From assembly GCA_964451305.1 (NCBI GenBank), contig CAYVHV010000009.1, positions 1 to 64,000 of the forward strand: a DNA stretch of 64,000 bases. Direction: 5' to 3'. Below the pieces are notes generated by a model. It worked only from the letters and a program-made list of their open reading frames with translations. It was not told the origin of the DNA and did no database searches. Shown here in pieces: positions 46,718-55,291 of the stretch (the stretch's first letter is position 1; each line of letters starts with the position of its first letter). The DNA is from SHLQ01 sp964451305 (GTDB taxonomy: Bacteria > Actinomycetota > Acidimicrobiia > Acidimicrobiales > SHLQ01). A program made the position numbers and the translations under genes.

Positions 46718-47200
46718 TCAGCCGAGCATCTTGGTCGCGTACCACTTGCCGGTTCGCCAACCGATCGGCGTGTAGATGACCGCGGCGATAATGCCGATTG
46801 CGGTGATCCCCGCGTCGAAGAACCCAAAGAGGACAGCACTGACGAACAGCCCGCTGAAGATGGCGAACGTCGGGAGTGCCGCACCGATGGCTGGGGCGCG
46901 ATGAACTTGGCCCATCGAATCGAGCGCAAGACTGAGGATGAGGCCGGAGATCGGCCCGATCAGGACCGCGTAGAGCCCGCCGAGCACGAGGAAGATTCCG
47001 ACCTGAACGAGGGCGACTTCCCACTCCCCGAGGACGGCCGAGGCAATGCCGAGCACGACCACGGTTGCGAGGACCATTGCGACCGTTCCGAACAATCCAG
47101 CCAGGGGCCCGTAGACGACGGCGGGGCGCGTTCCTCCTCGTGAACGAAACCGGCCGGGCACAGAACCGCTGATCGCTGGTGGAGGTGGTGCGTCCTGCAT
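46718..47200 (-). CDS. Small four-helix membrane protein
   Basis: This 160-aa protein has a Pro-rich cytoplasmic start and about four membrane helices (LFGTVAMVLATVVVLGIA, VGIFLVLGGLYAVLIGPI, FAIFSGLFVSAVLFGFF, AIGIIAAVIYTPIGW). It ends in a basic tail (RTGKWYATKMLG). The overall pattern and the ending resemble the neighbour at 47277 (RSGRWFVRNTRA), so the two are probably old paralogs. Function unknown. Confidence 0.65.
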   Translation of the reverse strand: MQDAPPPPAISGSVPGRFRSRGGTRPAVVYGPLAGLFGTVAMVLATVVVLGIASAVLGEWEVALVQVGIFLVLGGLYAVLIGPISGLILSLALDSMGQVHRAPAIGAALPTFAIFSGLFVSAVLFGFFDAGITAIGIIAAVIYTPIGWRTGKWYATKMLG

Positions 47201-47276
47201 ATGTCCAAAATTACGTCATGCCACCCGGCCGAGCAATTGGGGCAGATCGGGCACATCATCAACGTGCTCAATCCGT

Positions 47277-47735
47277 TCATGCTCGGGTGTTGCGGACGAA
47301 CCACCTGCCGGACCGATAGCCGACCGATACGAACAATGGTGCCGAGACCGCCAGCACGGCAGCGACAACGACGGTGGACCCGTCCTGAAGCAAGCTGAAA
47401 ATGAAGATGAACGGGATGACCAGCGCCGCGACCCCTCCAAGAATTGGAGCCACTCGTTGCTGCTTGAGGACTCCCAATATCAGGCCGGTGATGAGCCCGA
47501 AGAACGAGCCGAGTCCAATGGCGATCACCGTGGCGAAGACGAGAACGGCAGGCAAAAACTGGAACGGTTCTGTCCAACCGGTCTCAGGAACTTGGGCGAA
47601 GGCGAGGACCAACGAGGTCAACACGCCCAGCACAACGGCGCCTCCGAGCCCCGCCATAAGGCCCTTCCAAGCGGCGGTCCCGATGGTTCGACCAAAGCTA
47701 GGAGCAGGATCGACACCTGGTGGAGCATGCTGCAT
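47277..47735 (-). CDS. Small four-helix membrane protein (paralog)
   Basis: This 152-aa protein has about four membrane helices (GLMAGLGGAVVLGVLTSLVL, FLPAVLVFATVIAIGLG, IPFIFIFSLLQDG, VVVAAVLAVSAPLFVSVG). Its layout matches the protein at 46718-47200, lying 77 bases away in the same direction. No family name is recognised. The Met-Gln-x-Ala-Pro-Pro-type start is also shared between the two. Confidence 0.65.
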   Translation of the reverse strand: MQHAPPGVDPAPSFGRTIGTAAWKGLMAGLGGAVVLGVLTSLVLAFAQVPETGWTEPFQFLPAVLVFATVIAIGLGSFFGLITGLILGVLKQQRVAPILGGVAALVIPFIFIFSLLQDGSTVVVAAVLAVSAPLFVSVGYRSGRWFVRNTRA

Positions 47736-47753
47736 GACCCTAAGGGTATCGGC

Positions 47754-50252
47754 CTACTCCGAACGGAGCCATGGGCGTAATTGCACCTCGGCTGGGACTC
47801 GACCACCGGGCAGTTCGATCTCCCATTCGGCGTCGTCGACCCAATCCGACGTCACTCGCTCATCGCCGCGGACGGCCAGTGCCATCCCGATCGCTGCTCC
47901 CACCGTGTGCCCCCACATTCCGCCGGTGACATAGCCGACCGGCGCACCGTTGCGGAACAGGGTTTCGTTGTGATGTAGGAGCTGCGCGTCAGGGGTGGTC
48001 TCCTGGACGAGCTTCACCTGTACGAGGCGTTGCGTTGCACCGACCTCACGTTGGGCGACGAGGGCTGCCTTACCTCGGAAGTCGGCGTCCTTGTCCCACG
48101 CAATAGCGAACGACAGGCCAGCTTCGAGCGGGGTGTCATCGGGAGTGATGTCGTGACCCCAATGGCGATATCCCTTCTCGAACCGAAGCGAGTTCAGCGT
48201 GAAGTACCCGCACAGTTCCAGGCCGTGACCTGCCCCAGCGTCGGCGATCGCATCCCACAGCGTCGCCGCGTCGGCAGCAGAAACATAGAGCTCCCAGCCG
48301 AGCTCACCGACATAACTCATGCGGTTGGCCAACACCTCAATCCCTGCAATACCGATCCACTGGTTCGTGGCGAAAGGAAATGCCTCGTCACCCAAGTCGA
48401 CCGACGCGAGACCCTGCAGCAGATCGCGCGCGTTCGGACCCATCACGGCGATGCATGCGTAGGTTTCGGTGACGTCGGTGACCTGAGCATTGCGCCCGGC
48501 CGTTGCCCGTCGAAGCGTGTTGAGATCGCGCTGACGAGTCCCGGCACCGCCGATGACCCAGAAGGTGTCAGAAGAGATGCGGCTGACCGTGAGATCGGCT
48601 TCGATACCACCATGGTTGTTCAGCCATTGGGTGTACACCGAGGCGCCCACCTCACCGTTGACCGCTCCGGCCGAGAGGTAGTCGAGAATCTCACCAGCTT
48701 CGTCGCCTTCGACGCGGAGCTTGGAGAATGTCGACAAATCGAACATCCCGACGTTCTCGCGAACCGCCCTGTGCTCTACAGCGTTCGCGCCGTGCCAGCC
48801 TTCGATACTCCAGGAGTAGTCGTAGGTGTTCGCCACGTCAGCGCCGTCCGCACCAGCACCGTCGCGGGCGTAGTACATCGGACGGTCCCAGCCATTGAGA
48901 TCCGCAAAGTACGCGCCCGCGGCTTCGGTCCTGTCGTAGACTGGCGACCGTTTGATGCCGCGAGCGGTGTTGTAGGTGCGGGTCGGCCAGTGTGGCGCAT
49001 AGAGCAGGCCAAGTACTTCGACCGTTCGGTCGCGCAGATAGGTCTCATCGTTTTGCCACGACTCGAAGCGTCGAATGTCGACATCGTGCAGGTCGAAGGG
49101 CGGCTCTCCCTCGGTGATCCAATGTGCCAGCGCCATACCCGCCCCACCCGCTGACTGAATGCCGATCGAGTTGAAACCTGCAGCGACGAAGAGCGAGTCG
49201 AGGGTGGGGGCTTCGCCGAGGATGTAGGAATCATCGGGCGTAAAGCTCTCCGGACCATCGAACAAAAGGCGAAGGCCGGTCTCGTGCAACGCTGGAATAC
49301 GATCGAACGCCGGACCGAGCCACTCCCCCAAGTGGTCTGGATCGGGATCCATCGTAATGAACGCCCTATCGGTCGGAGGCGGACCCGACGCTGGCCACGG
49401 GCGAGCAATCGGCTCGAAGAGACCGACCAACATGGAGCCACCGGCCTCGGGCTTGAGGTACGCCCAGCGGTCGGGGTCTCGGAGGATCGGACCGTCCTGG
49501 TCGATGCCGTCTATCGGTTCGGTAACGACGTAGTGATGCTCGGCCGCCATGAGCGGCACGTTGACGCCCGCCTTCTCCGCGAGGTGCCTGGTCCACAATC
49601 CACACGCGAGCACGACATGTTTCGCCGCGATCTCGGTGCCGTCGTCGGTGCGAACGCCAACACAACGGGTTCGGCCACCGCTGGCCGATTCGGTGAGAAG
49701 GTCGTCGACACCAACACCCTCGGAGACCGTTGCTCCGCCGTTGCGAGCACCACGGATGAGCGCCATCGTGCAATCCGATGGGCCGACGACCGAATCTTCG
49801 GGAAGCCAGATTCCGCCGAGCAAGTCATTCGTCTCCGCGAGAGGAAAGCGTTCTTTGATCTCGTCAGCGGTGATCTCCTCTGCGGTGATCCCGAGGTACC
49901 GAGCCATGCCCGCCGTGCGACGCAGCTCCTCCCATCGATGCGGCATCGACGCCATCGAGATCGCACCTGGCGCCCGGAAGCCGGTATCTTGCCCGGTCTC
50001 CTCTTTCAACGTTTGGTACAGGTTGTGGCTGTATCGAGCGAGCTTGGTCTGATTCTCAGTCGACCGAAGCTGCGCAACGAGGCCGGCAGCATGCCATGTC
50101 GTACCGCCGGTGAGCTGATGACGTTCGAGCACCAGCACGTCGCTGATGCCCTTCTTCGTCAGGTGATATGCAATCGATGCTCCGACGATGCCACCTCCGA
50201 CGACGATGACCTCGACCTGTTCGGGCAGTGACTTGGCGGAGGACCCGCTCAC
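47754..50252 (-). CDS. FAD oxidoreductase-GcvT fusion (dimethylglycine/sarcosine dehydrogenase type)
   Basis: This 832-aa protein has an N-terminal DAO-type FAD domain (VIVVGGGIVGASIAYHLTKK). The LTGGTTWHAAGLVAQLR segment has a His expected to bind FAD covalently. A GcvT-like folate-binding domain follows (MFDLSTFSKLRVEGDEAGEI; MSYVGELGWELYV; SLRFEKGYRHWGHDITPDD) and then a GcvT C-terminal barrel. Family members demethylate dimethylglycine or sarcosine and pass the one-carbon unit to tetrahydrofolate. GTG start overlaps the preceding gene's stop. The substrate of this copy is not known. Confidence 0.88.
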   Translation of the reverse strand: MSGSSAKSLPEQVEVIVVGGGIVGASIAYHLTKKGISDVLVLERHQLTGGTTWHAAGLVAQLRSTENQTKLARYSHNLYQTLKEETGQDTGFRAPGAISMASMPHRWEELRRTAGMARYLGITAEEITADEIKERFPLAETNDLLGGIWLPEDSVVGPSDCTMALIRGARNGGATVSEGVGVDDLLTESASGGRTRCVGVRTDDGTEIAAKHVVLACGLWTRHLAEKAGVNVPLMAAEHHYVVTEPIDGIDQDGPILRDPDRWAYLKPEAGGSMLVGLFEPIARPWPASGPPPTDRAFITMDPDPDHLGEWLGPAFDRIPALHETGLRLLFDGPESFTPDDSYILGEAPTLDSLFVAAGFNSIGIQSAGGAGMALAHWITEGEPPFDLHDVDIRRFESWQNDETYLRDRTVEVLGLLYAPHWPTRTYNTARGIKRSPVYDRTEAAGAYFADLNGWDRPMYYARDGAGADGADVANTYDYSWSIEGWHGANAVEHRAVRENVGMFDLSTFSKLRVEGDEAGEILDYLSAGAVNGEVGASVYTQWLNNHGGIEADLTVSRISSDTFWVIGGAGTRQRDLNTLRRATAGRNAQVTDVTETYACIAVMGPNARDLLQGLASVDLGDEAFPFATNQWIGIAGIEVLANRMSYVGELGWELYVSAADAATLWDAIADAGAGHGLELCGYFTLNSLRFEKGYRHWGHDITPDDTPLEAGLSFAIAWDKDADFRGKAALVAQREVGATQRLVQVKLVQETTPDAQLLHHNETLFRNGAPVGYVTGGMWGHTVGAAIGMALAVRGDERVTSDWVDDAEWEIELPGGRVPAEVQLRPWLRSE

Positions 50253-52702
50253 CCGCGGAGCTCCTCATTCTCAGGATCCCACACAGGCCCATCGAGCACG
50301 GTTGCATCGACATTCTCTCCGAGGATCATCACCGTCAGCGCCGTTCCCGGTGCTGCAGCATCTTCACTCACGAACGCGAACGCCAGGCTCTTATCGACGG
50401 TGAACCCGTAGCCGCCAGAGGTCGTCAACCCGACCGGCTTCCCGTCGAACATGACCGCTTCGCCGCCGAGTGCGTCAGCAGTATCGTCGGGGTTTCCATC
50501 TACATAGGCCGGCAGGTCGAGTTCGAGGTATACGAGCCGCCAGTCGTTGCCCGTCGGCGGGGTATCGAGTGCGTCGAGGCCGATGAAATCGCCACGATCA
50601 CGCTTGACCCAACGCTCGACGCCCGCCTGGAGCGGCCCGATGTCGTGGGTAAGTTCGAAGCGACTCAGGTATGCCTTCTCCATGCGCAACGAGTTCAGTG
50701 CGTGGCTTCCAATATCGGTGAGGCCGATGCCGTCGTCACTCGCTGCGAACAACCCGTCATAGAGCTCGAGTAGTCGATCCATGGCGACGTGGAGTTCCCA
50801 GCCCAGTGAACCGGTGAAGCCGACGCGCAATGCTCGAACCGGAACACCGCACACATCGATCTGCTGCTGGCGAAGAAAGCCGAAACCCTCGTTCGATACG
50901 TCGGCGTCGGTACACGCGCGCATCAAGGCACGAGCATTTGGTCCGGCGATTGCCACAGCGCCGAGTGCGCGCGTGACGTCGGTGATTGTCACGTCGTCGC
51001 CGCCAACGTTCTGGGTGAAATGGTCGAGGTCGCGAACATGGCCGACAGCGGCAGAAACCACGTAGTAGTGGTTCTCGGCGAGGCACGTGATCGTCACCTC
51101 GGTCTCGATGCGGGCTGCGGGCGTCAGCACATAGTTGAGTGCGATCTTGCCAACGGTGGTCGGTACGATGCCGGTGGTGAGCCGGTTCAGGAACGCGTGA
51201 GCGTCGGGGCCTGAGACTTCGAACTTGGTGAATGCCGACATGTCCATGATGCCGACCTTCTCGCGGACGGCTCGGGACTCTTCTTTTGCTGCGCCATACC
51301 AACTCGGGCGATGCCAACCGTGGGAGTCTTCCAGGGGTTGGCCGACGGGCACGAACCACTTGGGCTGTTCCCACCCGTAGGCCTGCGTGTGCACTGCCCG
51401 CTTCTCGACGAGCGTGTCGTAGAGCGCCGATGTCCATACCGGCCGATGTGCCATGCGTTCTTCGCCGGGCGGGTGCGCCCGGAACATCCACTCGTAGTCC
51501 TCGATGGCCTTGTTGCGCACGAATTCTTGGTCGGCCCAGCCGAAGCGTCGAGGGTCGTAGTGGCGGAGGCTGAGTTCGGTCGAGCCATGGACGATCCAAC
51601 GGGCGAGTTCGCGGCCGGCTCCGGGACCCCATGCCAGGCCGATCGACGATCCAGTGTTCAGCCAGTAGTTGCGAAGCCCGGGAGCTGGACCGAGCAGCAT
51701 GTGTGCATCGGTCGTGTGGGTGATGGCGCCGTGGATGACTCGCTTGATCCCGACGTCGGCGAAGATCGGAACTCGATTGAAGGACTCTTCGAGCCACGGC
51801 GCGATCTTGTCGTAGTCCTCGGGGAAGAGCGGGTTCTCCGCATCCCATGGAACGCCCTCATCCCAGATCGACTCGGCGCCGGTCTGTTCGTAAATTCCGA
51901 TGAGGCCGGCGGTCTGTTCTTGGCGGATATAACCAGCGACGCGGTTGTCGCGCATGACGGGCATTTCCCAACCATCGTTCTTCTGAGCGTCGACGAGTTC
52001 TTGCACCTCATCGGTGACGAGGTAGTGGTGCAAGATGTTGGCTTGGGGCACGTTGAACCCGGTGAACTGACCGACCTGATGCCCGTAGCAACCAGCGGCA
52101 TCGACGACATGTTCACAGGTGATCGAACCCTGCTCGGTCGTCACATCCCATTCGCCATTCGCTCGCTGCTGCACGTCGAGCACGCGGTTGCGGCGCAGGA
52201 CCGTCGCCCCGTTCGCTCGCGCTCCGTTGGCAAATGCCATGGTCACGCCGCTCGGGTCGACGTGGCCTTCGCCCTCGGTCCAGATGGCAGCCTTTACGTC
52301 CTTGAAGTCGTAGTAGGGGTTGTACGTTTTTGCTTCGTCGGGGCCGATCAGTTCGATCGGATAGCCGAGATATTTGCCAATGCCGAGCTGCACCTTGAGT
52401 GCGTCGAGTTCGTCGTCGGTGTACGCCACTCGAAGGCCGCCGGGCTGGTGAAACGAGATTGCTTGGCCGGTGTCGGCTTCGAGGTGCTCATACAACTCGA
52501 TGGCGTAGTGGTGGAACGCCGCCGTTGTGTAGTCGGCGACCGAGCGGGTGATCTGACCGGCGGCGTGCCAGGTCGATCCAGAGGTCAGTTCGGCCTTTTC
52601 GATGAGGACGCAGTCGGTCCACCCTTCGAGGGTGAGGTGGTAGAGCAGAGACGCTCCATGCACGCCTCCACCGATAATGACAACGCGAGCGCGGTCTTGC
52701 AC
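50249..52702 (-). CDS. FAD oxidoreductase-GcvT fusion, paralog
   Basis: This 817-aa protein has the same architecture as its downstream neighbour. The FAD domain carries VVIIGGGVHGASLLYHLTLE, the covalent-FAD His segment LTSGSTWHAAGQITRS and GSSIGLAWGPGAGRELARWI. The GcvT-like domain carries IMDMSAFTKFEVSGPDAHAF, VGFTGSLGWELHVAMD and SLRMEKAYLSRFELTHDIG. The two proteins are clearly diverged, so they probably act on different methylated amines or successive steps (for example dimethylglycine then sarcosine). The four-base overlap implies coupled expression and points to osmolyte (betaine-type) breakdown. Confidence 0.88.
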   Translation of the reverse strand: MQDRARVVIIGGGVHGASLLYHLTLEGWTDCVLIEKAELTSGSTWHAAGQITRSVADYTTAAFHHYAIELYEHLEADTGQAISFHQPGGLRVAYTDDELDALKVQLGIGKYLGYPIELIGPDEAKTYNPYYDFKDVKAAIWTEGEGHVDPSGVTMAFANGARANGATVLRRNRVLDVQQRANGEWDVTTEQGSITCEHVVDAAGCYGHQVGQFTGFNVPQANILHHYLVTDEVQELVDAQKNDGWEMPVMRDNRVAGYIRQEQTAGLIGIYEQTGAESIWDEGVPWDAENPLFPEDYDKIAPWLEESFNRVPIFADVGIKRVIHGAITHTTDAHMLLGPAPGLRNYWLNTGSSIGLAWGPGAGRELARWIVHGSTELSLRHYDPRRFGWADQEFVRNKAIEDYEWMFRAHPPGEERMAHRPVWTSALYDTLVEKRAVHTQAYGWEQPKWFVPVGQPLEDSHGWHRPSWYGAAKEESRAVREKVGIMDMSAFTKFEVSGPDAHAFLNRLTTGIVPTTVGKIALNYVLTPAARIETEVTITCLAENHYYVVSAAVGHVRDLDHFTQNVGGDDVTITDVTRALGAVAIAGPNARALMRACTDADVSNEGFGFLRQQQIDVCGVPVRALRVGFTGSLGWELHVAMDRLLELYDGLFAASDDGIGLTDIGSHALNSLRMEKAYLSRFELTHDIGPLQAGVERWVKRDRGDFIGLDALDTPPTGNDWRLVYLELDLPAYVDGNPDDTADALGGEAVMFDGKPVGLTTSGGYGFTVDKSLAFAFVSEDAAAPGTALTVMILGENVDATVLDGPVWDPENEELRG

Positions 52703-52785
52703 GTACTTGTCCTTCGAGAGCGGGAATGCTCAAACGTACGCGCTGGACATCCAAGATCGCGAACTGAACGCCCGTTCAATGACCC

Positions 52786-52802
52786 TTGGGGTCTGACCCC
52801 AA
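52786..52802. repeat. Palindrome TTGGGGT-CTG-ACCCCAA
   Basis: This perfect 7-base-pair hairpin lies 20 bases past the stop of the anti-sigma gene. There is no T-run. GGGGTCAGACCCC-type palindromes also occur as dispersed REP-like sequences in many bacteria, so this may be a repeat element, a weak terminator or both. Confidence 0.4.
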
Positions 52803-52821
52803 ATCGAAGGGTTCGGGGTCG

Positions 52822-53199
52822 CTACTCGAAACCGAGTGCTTGGGTGATCCGTGCTCGAACATCGTCGGGCATTGGATCGAACGCTTTCGCGGCGAGCGTA
52901 GAGCGGTATTGCATCTGAAAGGCCTGGGCTGTCTGACACGAGCCGCAGGTGCCGAGGTGATTTTGCACGCTCGCTGTCAGGGCCGGCGAGAGTTCGCCAT
53001 CGAGGTACATCCCGAGACTTCCATGCACATCAAGGCACGTCGCGGGCGGCGGAGCGCTGCCGTGCGGTGACGACACCAGCTGAGGACCAGCAGGGTTGAA
53101 TGCGTCGACAACCGCAAACCCATCTCCGGCGCTCGCAAACGGCGGCGAAGCTGCGAAGACCTGGTCTTGGCTCGGCTGACTGTTCGGATCGGTGCTCAT
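52822..53199 (-). CDS. Zinc anti-sigma factor (RsrA-like)
   Basis: This 125-aa protein has a low-complexity first half (Ser/Pro/Ala-rich, about residues 1-52) and then a ZAS zinc anti-sigma domain: Cys55, His81, Cys85, Cys88 (HLGTCGSC). The Cys-x25-His-x3-Cys-x2-Cys spacing is the same as in redox-sensing RsrA, where disulfide formation releases zinc and the sigma factor. The N-terminal extension of about 45 residues is unusual for the family. The start overlaps the sigma-factor stop by four bases. Expected to be a cytoplasmic thiol-stress switch. Confidence 0.85.
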   Translation of the reverse strand: MSTDPNSQPSQDQVFAASPPFASAGDGFAVVDAFNPAGPQLVSSPHGSAPPPATCLDVHGSLGMYLDGELSPALTASVQNHLGTCGSCQTAQAFQMQYRSTLAAKAFDPMPDDVRARITQALGFE

Positions 53200-53858
53200 G
53201 TCGCTATCTCCGTGTGAGAGTCGTCGTTCGTGGATTCACCCGCTGATGTGCCCGCAGAGTCGGCAACGTCATCTTTTGTTTCTTCATTCCCGATTTTTTC
53301 GTCGGGGAGCAAATTTCTTTCCGCAGCGAAATCGTGAAGGTTCTTCTCCAGCGCCTTTCGCCCGCGGTGGATGCGGCTCATGACCGTGCCGATCGGGATC
53401 TCGAGGATCTCCGCGATCTCCTTGTACGCAAAGCCCTCGACGTCGGCGAGCAGAACCGCCATTCGAAAGTTCGCGGGCAGGGCTTCGATCGCATCCTTTA
53501 CTTGGCTGTCGGTGATCGAGTCCAAAAACGCGTCCTCGGCACTCGAGCCAATCTCCGAGTTCTCGCCACCGAGGCGACGGTAGAGATACATGTCTTCGAC
53601 ATCGGCGATATCAGATTCGTCGGGCCGACGTTGCTTCTGGCGATAGCGGTTGATGTAGCTGTTGGTCAGGATGCGGTACATCCATGCCTTGAGGTTCGTA
53701 CCGTCTTGAAAGCGTTCAAAACCTCGATATGCCTTCAGGTAGGTCTCTTGTACGAGGTCCTCGGCGTCGCTCGGATTGCGGGTCATTCGCATCGCGGCCG
53801 AGTACAGCTGATCCATCAGCGGCATGGCCTGCTCTGCAAACGTGGAGGGGTCTGCCAT
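53196..53858 (-). CDS. ECF sigma factor, SigR/SigH (RpoE) type
   Basis: This 220-aa sigma factor has region 2 (LYSAAMRMTRNPSDAEDLVQ, ETYLKAYRGFERFQDG, NLKAWMYRILTNSYINRYRQ) and region 4 (ALPANFRMAVLLADVEGFAY, KEIAEILEIPIGTVMSRIHR). The sequence style and the overlapping RsrA-like gene indicate the group that directs thiol-oxidative-stress promoters (GGAAT-N18/19-GTT). A charged C-terminal tail of about 45 residues follows region 4. A SigR-type promoter match lies before the thioredoxin gene in this window. Confidence 0.9.
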   Translation of the reverse strand: MADPSTFAEQAMPLMDQLYSAAMRMTRNPSDAEDLVQETYLKAYRGFERFQDGTNLKAWMYRILTNSYINRYRQKQRRPDESDIADVEDMYLYRRLGGENSEIGSSAEDAFLDSITDSQVKDAIEALPANFRMAVLLADVEGFAYKEIAEILEIPIGTVMSRIHRGRKALEKNLHDFAAERNLLPDEKIGNEETKDDVADSAGTSAGESTNDDSHTEIAT

Positions 53859-53872
53859 AGTGGGCGAGTGTA

Positions 53873-53884
53873 GATGAATTCATC
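53873..53884. promoter_or_regulatory. 12-base palindrome GATGAATTCATC upstream of the sigma gene
   Basis: The perfect palindrome lies 15-26 bases upstream of the sigma start codon, in the 88-base gap shared with the divergent EcsC gene. It could be an operator or part of a promoter. No SigR-type promoter was seen for the sigma gene itself. Confidence 0.3.
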
Positions 53885-53934
53885 GAGCGAACACCGCCTC
53901 CGGCGCACTTCGGGAGGTCTGCGCGACGACGGCG

Positions 53935-53940
53935 TAGACT
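53935..53940 (+). promoter_or_regulatory. -10 box (TAGACT) of a leaderless EcsC transcript
   Basis: TAGACT lies six bases before the ATG at 53947, with no ribosome site between. This spacing puts the transcription start at or next to the start codon, a frequent arrangement in actinobacteria. Confidence 0.5.
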
Positions 53941-53946
53941 GTCCAC

Positions 53947-54801
53947 ATGGGTATCGCACGGAAGTACATCGAGAAGAAGGCGACGGAACGAATCCCAGCT
54001 CCACTTCTCGACACGGCGGGCAAGGTGTTGATCGAAGGGATCGATCGCGCTGTTGAGAATCGTTGGGATGAGGCACTCGAGACCGCTGAAGAAACCGCAC
54101 CCGGAGCGTCGGCTGAAGTAAAGACCCGTCTGATCGCCGCTCCCATCAAGCGCCGGATGACAGCGCTTGGAGCAGCCGCCGGAGCAACCGCTGCCGCCCC
54201 CGGTGTCGGAACGACGACCGCTGTTGGAGCAATCGTTGCCGAACTCGGAGTCGTTGCCTTGCAGACGACGGAAATGGTGATGGCGATCGGCGCCGCCTAC
54301 GGCCACACCGATGCATCCCCCGAGGAGCGACGAGCCTGGGTGCTCGCCGTGCTTGCGTTCGGCGATGATGCAGCTGAGGAGTTCACGACACTCGCCCGAG
54401 ATATCGGCTTGAAACTTGGTGACAACCAAGCACTCGAACTCGCGAACGAAGCGATCGGCGGGGGCGCAGGCCAGGTGGCGACGGTCGACGCTCTTCGCCG
54501 AATTAACCAAGCGCTCGTCACCCAGATCTTGCAGAAGTGGGGCACACGCAAAGGCGCGGCCACGCTCGGCAAGCTTCTGCCATTCGGGATCGGCGCGGCG
54601 GTGGGCGGCTCGGCGAACTACGTGATGCTTCGAGAGCTCGCGAAACAGGCTGAAGAGTTCTTCAGCACGTACGACAGAAGTTTCGTTGCGAACATGAAGT
54701 GGTCGTCTGGCGACCACGATGCAATCGATGTGTCCGGTGGTCGGGTCCAGGACGTCATGCCGCCTCCACCGGCGCCGGGTTCGACACCGAGTTCGTCGTA
54801 G
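53947..54801 (+). CDS. EcsC-family protein
   Basis: This 284-aa protein has an amphipathic N-terminal helix (MGIARKYIEKKATERIP) and a hydrophobic, glycine-rich core (ALGAAAGATAAAPGVGTTTA; EYEVVALQ-like helix VGAIVAELGVVALQTTEMV). A second Gly-rich stretch (LGKLLPFGIGAAVGGSANYV) follows, characteristic of EcsC proteins. These peripheral membrane proteins are of unclear role. The C-terminal tail is Pro/Ser-rich. It is probably expressed from a leaderless promoter and is followed by a PilZ gene 61 bases later. Confidence 0.8.
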   Translation: MGIARKYIEKKATERIPAPLLDTAGKVLIEGIDRAVENRWDEALETAEETAPGASAEVKTRLIAAPIKRRMTALGAAAGATAAAPGVGTTTAVGAIVAELGVVALQTTEMVMAIGAAYGHTDASPEERRAWVLAVLAFGDDAAEEFTTLARDIGLKLGDNQALELANEAIGGGAGQVATVDALRRINQALVTQILQKWGTRKGAATLGKLLPFGIGAAVGGSANYVMLRELAKQAEEFFSTYDRSFVANMKWSSGDHDAIDVSGGRVQDVMPPPPAPGSTPSSS

Positions 54802-54862
54802 CGTCACCTCGGATCGATGGACCGCTGAGGCGATCGCTCAAATCGAGAGAGAAGATGCCGAT

Positions 54863-55258
54863 ATGGCACCGATGTTGCGAAAGCCCGCCGACGAGCCTGA
54901 GGAAACGCCGTCGCGCGAGAACTATCGCTACACGATCCACTTGCCCATGGAGATCGAGATTCGCCAGGGTCTCTTCGCTGGACGAGAACGCATACCTGCC
55001 CAACCAGTGGACCTCGCGATCGGCGGCGCTGCATGCCACGTACAGCCGAACGAAGCGTTCAGAGTTGGCAAGCGCTATCGCATCTATATCGACAAGCTTG
55101 CGGGCTTCGCCGAGATCCGCAACATCAGTACTGAGGGAGCGTTCTCACGACTCGGGATGGAATTCATTCAACTCGAACTGGAGACCCAAGAGCGCATCGT
55201 CGATGCGATCGACAGAGCCAAGTTCGAAAGTTCACGGCTCAACAACAGCGGCAATTAG
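54863..55258 (+). CDS. PilZ-domain protein (c-di-GMP receptor candidate)
   Basis: An ATG at 54863 follows GAGAGAAG and gives 131 aa. The PilZ nucleotide-binding signature is present in variant form: RENYRY (RxxxR) near residue 21 and PVDLAIGGAACHV for the (D/N)xSxxG strand. GRLGMEFIQLELETQER-type ending (SRLGMEFIQLELETQERI) closes the barrel. The Ser of DxSxxG is Ala, so c-di-GMP binding is likely but not certain. Earlier in-frame codons overlap the EcsC gene and are not convincing. Confidence 0.75.
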   Translation: MAPMLRKPADEPEETPSRENYRYTIHLPMEIEIRQGLFAGRERIPAQPVDLAIGGAACHVQPNEAFRVGKRYRIYIDKLAGFAEIRNISTEGAFSRLGMEFIQLELETQERIVDAIDRAKFESSRLNNSGN

Positions 55259-55291
55259 CCACCGAAGATCCAGCGACGAACAGCTCTCGCT

